36,193 nucleotides of DNA. It comes from an uncultured Clostridia bacterium. GTDB lineage: Bacteria; Bacillota; Clostridia; Oscillospirales; CAG-272. The DNA is taken from contig CANQPT010000016.1 in assembly GCA_947625805.1 (NCBI GenBank), forward strand, positions 1 through 36,193. Direction: 5' to 3'. Under the pieces are notes generated by a model. The model ran no database searches. It saw only the letters and a program-made list of their open reading frames with translations, and was not told the origin of the DNA. The position numbers and the translations under genes were made by a program. Below, one piece after another: positions 1-6,493 of this stretch (within the stretch, counting starts at the first letter, position 1; each line of letters begins with the position of its first letter).

Positions 1-88
1 GCAAAATACGGACGCCGTCTGCCATGTCTTTATTATACCACACTATTCCGGAAAATGGAATAAAAACGGACGTTTTTTCCGTCGGCGC

Positions 89-117
89 TTGACTTCACGG
101 CCAATTCATTGTACAAT
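89..117 (+). promoter_or_regulatory. SigA-type promoter of the AI-2E family gene
   Basis: TTGACT (89-94) and TACAAT (112-117) are separated by 17 bp. The predicted transcript starts near 124, just upstream of the Shine-Dalgarno GGAGGG and the ATG at 139. This rules out a start codon at 109, which would lie inside the promoter. Confidence 0.75.
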
Positions 118-138
118 AATAAAAGATTGGAGGGACAA

Positions 139-1371
139 ATGAAGTTTGAACATTTCAACCGGAAAAATACCGCCGTTGCGCTGTACGCCTGCATGGTCGT
201 GGCATTCGGCGTGCTTTTGGTGTTTGCCTTTGTCAATCTGGGAGCGCTGGGCAAGGCTTTGGGACGGCTGATCGACGTGCTCTATCCGGTCATTTACGGC
301 TTTATCATTGCCTATCTGATCAATCCCATCTACAAGTTTATCTACAACCGCGCTTTTTACGCGGTAGGAAAGAAAAAAGGCAAGACCCGCCTGCGCGGCG
401 CCCTGTCTCTTTTGGTCACCTATGTCTTTGTTTTTTGCGTGGTTTTTCTCTTTTTCCTGATTGTTGTGCCCCAGTTGGTGGAAAGTTATACCAAACTCAC
501 CGATCAGATCCTGCGCTATATCAACGACGCTTCCCTGTGGGTCAACAAACTGCTGGCTTCCTCGGAACTTACCTCTGAGTTGTTCTCGAGATTCTCAGGG
601 CTTACCATCAGCGAGGTCACCAAAACCGTGCAGGAGGTGATTACCAAGTCCTACGGCGCCGTCACTGCCGTCACCCCCTATCTGATCTCTTTCGTTTCTT
701 CCTTTGTCACCGTGGCCAAAAACTGGATCATCGGTTTGATCATCTCGGTCTATCTTCTGGCTTCCAAGGAGACCCTGTGCGCACAGATCGAAAAAACGGC
801 TGTGGCGCTTTTGCGAAAGGAACGCGCCCGCAAGTTGGAGGAGTTCGCCTATTACGTCAACCACACCTTCGGCCGGTTTTTGTTAGGCAAGATCTTTGAC
901 TCGTTTATCATCGGCGTGCTCACCTTTATCGTTATGTCCATCTGCCGGATTCCCTACACACCGCTCATCAGCGTAATCATCGGCGTGACCAACATCATTC
1001 CGTTCTTCGGCCCGTTTATCGGCGCAATCCCCAGTGTGCTCATCGTGCTGATCGATCAGCCGGTCATGGCCGTCTGGACTCTTCTGATCATTCTGGTCAT
1101 TCAGCAGATCGACGGCAATATCATCGGCCCCAAGATCATCGGCGACACCACCGGTATCAGTTCGCTGTGGATCGTGATATCCATCATTGTGTTCGGGGGA
1201 CTGTTCGGCATCATCGGTATGATTATCGCCGTTCCTCTCTTCTCGATCATCTACCGTCTTCTCAAGAGCGCGGTCGAAAAGCGCTTACAGGCGCAGGGTA
1301 TGTCGACGGATACCGCAGACTATCTCGGCAAAGGTTTTACAGAGCCCGAGCCGCAAAAAAAGAAAAAATAA
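139..1371 (+). CDS. AI-2E family transporter (PerM/YdiK-like membrane protein)
   Basis: This is a 410-residue integral membrane protein. About two hydrophobic segments lie near the N-terminus, followed by a hydrophilic stretch, then a cluster of membrane segments with the family's glycine/proline-rich core (residues near ITNIIPFFGPFIGAIPS) and the downstream IDGNIIGPKIIG motif. Members of this family export autoinducer-2 or act as Na+/H+ antiporters; the substrate here is not known. The tail is lysine-rich (ends PQKKKK) and likely cytoplasmic. I chose ATG 139 because GGAGGG lies 7-8 bases upstream; the in-frame codon at 109 falls in the promoter. It is a monocistronic-looking gene followed by a hairpin at 1375-1404. 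Confidence 0.85.
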   Translation: MKFEHFNRKNTAVALYACMVVAFGVLLVFAFVNLGALGKALGRLIDVLYPVIYGFIIAYLINPIYKFIYNRAFYAVGKKKGKTRLRGALSLLVTYVFVFCVVFLFFLIVVPQLVESYTKLTDQILRYINDASLWVNKLLASSELTSELFSRFSGLTISEVTKTVQEVITKSYGAVTAVTPYLISFVSSFVTVAKNWIIGLIISVYLLASKETLCAQIEKTAVALLRKERARKLEEFAYYVNHTFGRFLLGKIFDSFIIGVLTFIVMSICRIPYTPLISVIIGVTNIIPFFGPFIGAIPSVLIVLIDQPVMAVWTLLIILVIQQIDGNIIGPKIIGDTTGISSLWIVISIIVFGGLFGIIGMIIAVPLFSIIYRLLKSAVEKRLQAQGMSTDTADYLGKGFTEPEPQKKKK

Positions 1372-1374
1372 TTT

Positions 1375-1404
1375 GTAAGGGGGCTTTTGTAAAGGCCCCC
1401 TTAC
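1375..1404 (+). terminator. Hairpin terminator-like element with CTTTTGTAAAG core
   Basis: Arms GTAAGGGGGC (1375-1384) and GCCCCCTTAC (1395-1404) are perfectly complementary around a TTTTGTAAAG centre. It begins three bases after the stop codon of the AI-2E gene. No clean T-tract follows, so termination is inferred from position and from related hairpins elsewhere in the window. Confidence 0.55.
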
Positions 1405-1456
1405 CCCGGGCTTGCTTGCAAAATTCTATTATAAAAAAACGACAAACGGGAGAACC

Positions 1457-2584
1457 ATGAAAAAAGTAATGCTGGTATTCGGGACCCGTCCCGAAGCGAT
1501 CAAAATGTGTCCGCTGGTAAAGGAACTGAAAAAGCGGGAGCAGTTGCAAACCGTCGTGTGCGTCACCGGACAGCACCGCAGTATGCTCGATCAGGTGTTG
1601 GAAGCCTTTGGGGTCACGCCGGAATATGACCTTGGCATCATGCAGGAGCGCCAGACCCTTTTCGACGTGACGGTCAATATCCTGAACCGCATCCGTGAGG
1701 TACTGGAAACCGAGCGCCCGGACGTGGTACTGGTGCACGGAGACACCTCCACCACCTTTGTGACCGCGCTCTCCTGCTTTTATCTTCAGATCCCGGTGGG
1801 GCACGTAGAGGCGGGTTTACGCACTTACAATATCCTCTCGCCCTATCCGGAGGAATTCAACCGGCAGGCCGTGGGCATTATCGCAAAATACAACTTTGCG
1901 CCCACCTCCCGCTCCCGCGACAATCTTGTGCGTGAGGGCAAGGACCCGGCCACCATTTACGTCACCGGAAACACCGCCATTGACGCGCTGAAAACCACCG
2001 TGCGCGCCGACTATACTCACCCCGAACTGGAATGGGCGGCCGATTCCCGGCTGATCATGCTGACCGCGCACCGCAGAGAAAATCTGGGCAAGCCCATGCG
2101 CCGGATGTTCCGCGCCATTCGCCGGATCGTCGACCAAACGCCCGATATCAAGGTCATCTATCCCATTCATATGAATCCGGCCGTGCGGGACGCGGCGCGG
2201 GAGATCTTCGGGGACGACGACCGTATCCGCATCATTGAGCCGTTAGACGTGTTGGATTTTCACAATTTCCTTGCCCGTTCTTATCTGATCCTGACCGACT
2301 CGGGCGGGATTCAGGAGGAAGCGCCTTCATTGGGCAAGCCGGTATTGGTCATGCGGGACACCACCGAGCGCCCGGAGGGGATCGATGCGGGCACTCTGCG
2401 TCTGGTCGGCACGGACGAGGACGTAATCTACCGTGCGTTCTACACCCTGCTCACCGACCGGGCGGCCTACGACGCCATGAGCCATGCCTCCAATCCCTAC
2501 GGCGACGGCCATGCCTGCGAGCGGATTGCCGATATTTTAGAGGGCAAGGTTAGGCAATATAGTCAGGATACAATGCGCCCCTGA
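1457..2584 (+). CDS. wecB: UDP-N-acetylglucosamine 2-epimerase (non-hydrolysing)
   Basis: This 375-residue cytoplasmic enzyme interconverts UDP-GlcNAc and UDP-ManNAc, a precursor for cell-wall polysaccharides. The N-terminal GTRPEAIKM loop is at residues 9-17. Residues matching the catalytic set of the family are present: Asp96 (HGDTS), Glu118 (VEAGLRT), Glu132 (YPEEFNR) and a His near 214 (TAHRREN). The UDP-binding region SGGIQEEAPSLGKPV follows. ATG 1457 is chosen because the GTRPEA strand follows directly and GGGAG precedes it. The last ten codons (RQYSQDTMRP) are encoded by an inserted MITE-like repeat. Removing the repeat with one TA restores a different short tail (VTPDLKL, stop at 2845-2847). 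The catalytic core is intact, so activity is probably retained. Confidence 0.9.
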   Translation: MKKVMLVFGTRPEAIKMCPLVKELKKREQLQTVVCVTGQHRSMLDQVLEAFGVTPEYDLGIMQERQTLFDVTVNILNRIREVLETERPDVVLVHGDTSTTFVTALSCFYLQIPVGHVEAGLRTYNILSPYPEEFNRQAVGIIAKYNFAPTSRSRDNLVREGKDPATIYVTGNTAIDALKTTVRADYTHPELEWAADSRLIMLTAHRRENLGKPMRRMFRAIRRIVDQTPDIKVIYPIHMNPAVRDAAREIFGDDDRIRIIEPLDVLDFHNFLARSYLILTDSGGIQEEAPSLGKPVLVMRDTTERPEGIDAGTLRLVGTDEDVIYRAFYTLLTDRAAYDAMSHASNPYGDGHACERIADILEGKVRQYSQDTMRP

Positions 2585-2827
2585 CGGCGTGATTTCCCGC
2601 TTTGCCGCGTTATCGGCCTCGGAATACGGATAGTATTCCATCGGCCTGCTGTCTTGCAAATCAAAAAATCGCGCTCGTCAGGGGTCGTAGATTTTTCAGG
2701 AGAACGCCCGCCGATGCCTGCAAGGCGCGCGCTTGCAGGCATACAAACGTATGGCAAAAGTGCGTAACACGAAAAGCGCGGCGGGCATTCCCTGAAAAAC
2801 GTATTGCTACCCTGACTATATTGCCTA
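2551..2827 (+). mobile_element. MITE-like element, copy A (277 bp, TA-flanked)
   Basis: The ends TAGGCAATATAGTCAGG (2551-2567) and CCTGACTATATTGCCTA (2811-2827) are perfect inverted repeats; the outer TA on each side looks like a target duplication. The interior has no convincing ORF and holds two hairpins: a 7-bp stem at 2621-2639 and an 11-bp stem ATGCCTGCAAG/CTTGCAGGCAT at 2714-2742. A close full-length relative lies at 10949-11226 and a deleted one at 27740-27785. Small size, inverted ends, TA flanks and lack of coding capacity fit a non-autonomous element moved in trans, possibly by an IS630/Tc1-type transposase (inference from the TA target). It interrupts the 3' end of wecB. Confidence 0.85.
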
Positions 2828-2911
2828 CGCCGGATCTGAAACTATAAAACGGCAAACCGATTGAGGGTGCAATCCGGCTTCTTCTGACAGAAATTACCGC
2901 GCGGCTGTCGC

Positions 2912-2940
2912 TTGCAATTTTCGGCAGAATCCCTTATAAT
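2912..2940 (+). promoter_or_regulatory. SigA-type promoter of the GH25/SLH gene
   Basis: TTGCAA (2912-2917) and TATAAT (2935-2940) are 17 bp apart. The start near 2947 leaves a short leader with AAAGGAGAG before the ATG at 2974. The remaining bases between the MITE and this promoter (2828-2911) show the displaced wecB 3' end and nothing else recognisable. Confidence 0.75.
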
Positions 2941-2973
2941 AGTATAAAAATGTATAAAAAAGGAGAGTATCTT

Positions 2974-4128
2974 ATGGTACATATAAGGCGTATGACCGCC
3001 GCAGTGTTATGTATATGCTTGCTCTGTGCGTCTTTTACCGGCGTGTACGCTCTGCCGGAACGGGCCGACCGGGTATTGGCACAGGGCATCGACGTCTCCC
3101 GCTGGCAGGGAGATGTGGATTTTGACAAAATCGCCGCCGCGGGGATCGATTTTGTCATTCTGCGTGTGGGATACTCCGGCGCTGAGGATCTGAGTTTCGA
3201 TACCTATTACGACGGTGCAAAAGCGGCGGGACTGAAGGTCGGCGCTTATCTGTATTCCTATGCAAAGAACGAGGCCGACGCGAAAGAGGACGCGCACAAT
3301 GCCGCCCTCTGGCTTTCGGGCAAAAAGCTGGAATATCCGGTTTATTTTGATATCGAAGATAAGGTGCAAGAGTCGCTGTCCATCGCACAGCGCACCGACC
3401 TTTGCCTTACCTTTGCCGCAGAGATCGGCAGATACGGGTGGCTTGCGGGCGTTTATGCCAACAGAAACTGGTTTGACAACTATTTAGACCGATCCCGCTT
3501 GACGGGTATGCCGCTTTGGCTTGCCCAGTGGACCGACGACGCCCGGCCGTCCGGGATTCCTCCCGCTGAATACGGTATGTGGCAGTATACCTCGGACGGC
3601 AGTGTGGACGGCGTTCCCGGAAGAGTCGACCGGGACGTATGCTATGCCGACTATCCCGCATATATTGTAGCGAACGGCTTGTGCGGTTACGGAAACGCCA
3701 TGTATGACCCCGAACTTCCGTTTACCGACGTCCCGCGTACCAAATGGTATTATGAGAGCGTCAAATATACGTACGATCATGCTTTGGTCAACGGAATGAG
3801 CGCCAGCCTTTTTGCACCGGATACCCCGGTTACAAGGGGAATGTTCGTTACCCTGCTGGGAAGAATGAGCGAGGTGGATCAGGAGGAATACGCGCAGAGC
3901 GTATTTCTCGACGTGGATATCAACCGCTATTACGGCGCCTACACCGCATGGGCATATCAAAACGGGATTGCAGACGGCGTTGGGCACGATCTCTTTGCGC
4001 CCGACGAGCAGATCACCCGGGAGCAGATGTGCAAAATGATCGCCGGATATTTGAAATATCTGGACGTCGGAGCGGAGGGTCAGCCAAAGACCTTTGCCGA
4101 CGACGCCGAGATCGCCGGATGGGCGTAG
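2974..4128 (+). CDS. Secreted GH25 muramidase with SLH domains (truncated by TAG)
   Basis: The predicted product is 384 residues. It has a signal peptide (residues 1-26; positively charged start, hydrophobic core, likely cleavage after VYA), a glycoside hydrolase family 25 domain (about 36-235) and SLH repeats starting near residues 250 and 311, with a third beginning at 374. GH25 catalytic acids are visible: Asp40 in GIDVSRWQG and Asp126/Glu128 in YFDIED. GH25 enzymes cleave the peptidoglycan glycan strand, and SLH domains hold proteins on secondary cell-wall polymers. ATG 2974 has AAAGGAGAG upstream; the in-frame codon at 2950 lacks this. The reading frame stops at an amber codon (4126-4128) inside SLH repeat 3, yet continues open in the same frame to 4365, so the gene is either a recent pseudogene, a suppressed amber or a sequence error. 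Confidence 0.85.
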   Translation: MVHIRRMTAAVLCICLLCASFTGVYALPERADRVLAQGIDVSRWQGDVDFDKIAAAGIDFVILRVGYSGAEDLSFDTYYDGAKAAGLKVGAYLYSYAKNEADAKEDAHNAALWLSGKKLEYPVYFDIEDKVQESLSIAQRTDLCLTFAAEIGRYGWLAGVYANRNWFDNYLDRSRLTGMPLWLAQWTDDARPSGIPPAEYGMWQYTSDGSVDGVPGRVDRDVCYADYPAYIVANGLCGYGNAMYDPELPFTDVPRTKWYYESVKYTYDHALVNGMSASLFAPDTPVTRGMFVTLLGRMSEVDQEEYAQSVFLDVDINRYYGAYTAWAYQNGIADGVGHDLFAPDEQITREQMCKMIAGYLKYLDVGAEGQPKTFADDAEIAGWA

Positions 4129-4365
4129 GACAGCGTTTATCTGCTCTCCGGCGCCGGCCTGATCGAGGGCACCGGCAACGATCGCTTCTCTCCCAAAAAG
4201 AACGCTACCCGCGCACAGTGTGCGACCATCGTCATGCGTGTGCACAGGCTGATCATATCCAACCGACCGGAAGATCCGGATTCGCCGATCGATCCGATCG
4301 AACCGACCGATCCGACTGATCCAACCGAACCGACTGATCCAATCGAGCCGACCGAACCCGAATAA
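4129..4365 (+). pseudogene. In-frame remainder of the GH25/SLH protein after the amber codon
   Basis: Translation in the same frame gives the rest of SLH repeat 3 (DSVYLLSGAGLIEGTG, then FSPKKNATRAQCATIV) and a C-terminal Pro/Thr/Asp/Glu tail ending at TAA 4363-4365. The full reading would be 463 codons. No start codon with a ribosome-binding site is seen at its beginning, so it is not a separate gene. In related SLH repeats the codon after GWA is commonly a polar residue; AAG to TAG is a one-base change (inference). Confidence 0.75.
4270..4362 (+). repeat. Short-period repeat encoding a (D/E)P(T/I) tail
   Basis: Codons alternate Asp/Glu, Pro and Thr/Ile, for example DPTDPTEPTDPIEPTEPE, so the DNA repeats with a 9-base period built on GAN-CCN-ACN. 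Such tails usually act as flexible wall-spanning linkers. It lies downstream of the amber codon and is translated only if that codon is read through. Confidence 0.8.
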
Positions 4366-4393
4366 AACAAGCGTCATCAGGCAGGAGAATGAT

Positions 4394-5089
4394 ATGGATT
4401 TCAACTCACTTTTCGAGGCAACGCCACTTGCGGGGCATTTCTGGGTCACAGCTTTTACCCGGCTGTTGCTGGCCGCGTTTTGCGGTGCGCTGATCGGCCT
4501 TGAGCGTACCCACAGACAAAAGGGCGCGGGTATCCGTACGCATATCATCGTATCTCTCGGCGCGTGCGTCATGATGCTGGTGTCCAAATACGGCTTTTAC
4601 GACGTGCTGGCGACCGGGCTGTCGGCCGATCCCTCCCGGATCGCCTCCAACCTGATGACCGGTATGGGCTTTATCGGCGCGGGCGTGATCTTTGTCAAAA
4701 ATACTTCCATCAAGGGTCTTACCACAGCCGCCGGCCTGTGGGCTACCACGGGCGTGGCCATGGCCATCGGATCCGGACTGTATGCGGTGGGCATTTTCAC
4801 AGCCGCAGTCATGCTGATCTCGCAGATCGTACTGCACCTTTGCCTGCGCACGGTGGATACTGCGGGCAGTAATGATCTGACGGTCACCATCGTGGGCACA
4901 GACGGCGCGCTTGCCCGCCTGCAAAAACAGTTCGCAGAACATAATATCGTGATCGAAAGCTGTAAGTACAAGCGGGAGGGCGAGCAGGCAACCCTGCGCG
5001 TCATCGCCAAAACCGTCGACTACATAAGCCCCGAGCAACTGATTGCCGCGGCAAAAGAAAATCCGGATATTCTTTCTGTCGAACTTTAA
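4394..5089 (+). CDS. MgtC/SapB family membrane protein
   Basis: The 231-residue protein has the MgtC N-terminal membrane domain (about residues 15-150, four or five hydrophobic segments) with the family hallmarks GLERTHRQKGAGIRTH and NLMTGMGFIGAGVIF, then a cytoplasmic C-terminal domain of about 75 residues (TVTIVGTDGALARLQKQF...) resembling the small regulatory domain of the family. MgtC proteins are linked to survival at low Mg2+ and in some species inhibit the F-type ATP synthase; the function here is inferred from family only. CAGGAGAATGAT precedes ATG 4394. It starts 28 bp after the end of the extended GH25/SLH frame. Confidence 0.88.
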   Translation: MDFNSLFEATPLAGHFWVTAFTRLLLAAFCGALIGLERTHRQKGAGIRTHIIVSLGACVMMLVSKYGFYDVLATGLSADPSRIASNLMTGMGFIGAGVIFVKNTSIKGLTTAAGLWATTGVAMAIGSGLYAVGIFTAAVMLISQIVLHLCLRTVDTAGSNDLTVTIVGTDGALARLQKQFAEHNIVIESCKYKREGEQATLRVIAKTVDYISPEQLIAAAKENPDILSVEL

Positions 5090-5106
5090 TTTATTTTATT
5101 TATATT

Positions 5107-5437
5107 CGGGGGCTTTTGTAAAAGCCCCCGAACCCCCAAAACTTTGGCTTAGCCCGCACACGTGTGTGCGGGCAAACTTTTTCGACAAAGTTGCTTGTGA
5201 AAATTCAAGCAACTGGAGTGGTAATTCGTTCCGGGTAGCTTTTGTAAAAGCCCCCGAACCCCCAAAACTTTGGCTTGGCCCGCACACACGTGTGCGGCCA
5301 ATCTTTTTTGACAAAGTTGCTTGTGAAAATTCAAGCAACTGGAGTGGTAATTCGTTGTTCCGGGGGCTTTTGTAAAAGCCCCCGAACCCCCAAAACTTTG
5401 GCTTAGCCCGCACACGTGTGTGCGGGCAAACTTTTTC
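5107..5437. repeat. Tandem array of hairpin-rich ~126 bp units (about 2.6 copies)
   Basis: Three units begin near 5107, 5233 and 5361, the last one partial, in the gap between convergent mgtC and ldh. Each full unit holds three clear inverted repeats: GGGGGCTTTT/AAAAGCCCCC (5108-5117/5120-5129; left arm degenerate in unit 2), a GC-rich palindrome around CACACGTGTG (5152-5173 in unit 1) and AGTTGCTTG/CAAGCAACT. The palindrome in unit 2 (5275-5301) differs in both arms but still pairs. The first hairpin belongs to a family dispersed through the window. No believable protein is encoded; it probably serves as terminator for both flanking genes. Confidence 0.85.
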
Positions 5438-6385
5438 TTATTTTTTCAAACTTTCATAGGTTTCCGTTAAGAATTGTGCGCTTTGTCCGAGTTTTCCGGA
5501 CTCCGAGCGGGTAAGTGGCAGGCGGACGATTTGCTGTGCGCCGCCCGCGCCCACGATGCAGGGCATACCCAGATAGACCCCGGAAAGGCCGTACTCTCCC
5601 CGCATGACGCAGGAAACCGTGAGAATGGATTTCTCGTTGTTGAGAATCGCCCGGCAGATGCGCACGATGGCCATGCCGATGCCGTAATAAGTGGCGTTTT
5701 TGGCCTTGATGATCTCGTAGGCGGCGCTCCGTACCCCATCGCTGATTCCCTCGAGGTCGGATTCATTGTACTGCTCAAATTCCGAACAGATCAGTTCTAC
5801 CGGCTTGGTACCGATCATCGCCTGACTCCACGGGACAAATTCGCTGTCCCCGTGTTCGCCGATCACATAGGCGTGCACGCTCTTGGGGTCGATGTCAAAA
5901 TACTGCCCCAACAGATAGCGCAGACGCGCCGAGTCGAGGGTGGTGCCCGTTCCGATCACCCGATGGGCGGGGAAACCGGAGAGATCTTTGGTGATCCGGG
6001 TCATGATGTCCACAGGATTGGTGGCCACAAGGAAAATACCGTTAAATCCGCTTTGTACCACCGGACGCACGATGGATTCAAATACGGCGGCATTGCGTTT
6101 GAGAAGATCGACGCGCTTTTCCCCCGCCTTTTGCGCCACTCCCGCGCAAATGACCACAATATCCGCATCGTAACAGTCCCCGTACTCGCCCGCCCGGATG
6201 TCCATATTGGCACGGGCAAACGCAAGTCCGTGGTTTAAGTCCATCGCCTCGCCCCGGGCGCGTTCCTTGTCGATATCCACAAGCACAAGTTGGTCGCAGA
6301 GATTTTGATTCAGGGCCGCGTACGCGAAACTCATGCCCACAAAGCCGGTACCTACTAAAACAATTTTTTTGCTGTTTGTATTCAT
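5438..6385 (-). CDS. ldh: L-lactate dehydrogenase
   Basis: This 315-residue enzyme is the usual length for bacterial L-LDH and reduces pyruvate to lactate with NADH, regenerating NAD+ in fermentation. The Rossmann motif GTGFVG is at residues 12-17, the coenzyme-binding Asp lies at the end of strand 2 (VLVDID), the substrate loop AGVAQKAGEKR carries Gln85 (typical of LDH rather than malate dehydrogenase) and Arg91, and the catalytic His is 178 in VIGEHGDSEF. AGAGG lies about ten bases upstream of ATG 6385. It is transcribed alone, divergently from the GHL10 gene, and ends directly against the hairpin array. Confidence 0.93.
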   Translation of the reverse strand: MNTNSKKIVLVGTGFVGMSFAYAALNQNLCDQLVLVDIDKERARGEAMDLNHGLAFARANMDIRAGEYGDCYDADIVVICAGVAQKAGEKRVDLLKRNAAVFESIVRPVVQSGFNGIFLVATNPVDIMTRITKDLSGFPAHRVIGTGTTLDSARLRYLLGQYFDIDPKSVHAYVIGEHGDSEFVPWSQAMIGTKPVELICSEFEQYNESDLEGISDGVRSAAYEIIKAKNATYYGIGMAIVRICRAILNNEKSILTVSCVMRGEYGLSGVYLGMPCIVGAGGAQQIVRLPLTRSESGKLGQSAQFLTETYESLKK

Positions 6386-6427
6386 GTGAAAAACCTCTGT
6401 TCTTTAGTTTTAGCCATAATCAAGTAA

Positions 6428-6456
6428 ATATTAGCATAGAAATGAAATAAAAGCAA
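6428..6456 (-). promoter_or_regulatory. Probable SigA promoter of ldh
   Basis: On the minus strand TTGCTT (6456-6451) and TAATAT (6433-6428) are 17 bp apart. The predicted start near 6421 leaves about 35 bases of leader before the ldh ATG. Confidence 0.55.
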
Positions 6457-6463
6457 CAATACA

Positions 6464-6492
6464 TTGAAAAAACGACAAAAAACTGGTATAAT
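6464..6492 (+). promoter_or_regulatory. Near-perfect SigA promoter overlapping the apparent start of the GHL10 gene
   Basis: TTGAAA (6464-6469) and TATAAT (6487-6492) with exactly 17 bp between them. Transcription would begin near 6499, downstream of both candidate start codons at 6464 (TTG) and 6494 (ATG). This calls the annotated start of the following gene into question. Confidence 0.7.
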
Positions 6493-6493
6493 C

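Noticed and set aside
23-37. Possible gene leaving the window on the minus strand (ATG at 25, TATAAT-like box at 32-37)
   Set aside because: Only eight codons are visible, no Shine-Dalgarno precedes the ATG and the -35 is poor, so it cannot be supported.
2563-2855. Open frames within MITE copy A (both strands), one resembling a frame in copy B
   Set aside because: The similarity follows from the DNA repeat itself. Start codons lack Shine-Dalgarno sites and the peptides are arginine-rich without domains.
3484-4587. Long minus-strand open frame opposite the GH25/SLH gene
   Set aside because: It lies antisense to a clear gene with signal peptide and domains; its composition is that of a GC-rich shadow frame.
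5043-5415. Repetitive open frames across the hairpin array
   Set aside because: They arise because the unit length is a multiple of three (126) in part of the array; the translations are palindrome products without initiation signals.
5107-5437. CRISPR-like array
   Set aside because: Repeats are long, contiguous and without unique spacers; no cas genes are nearby.
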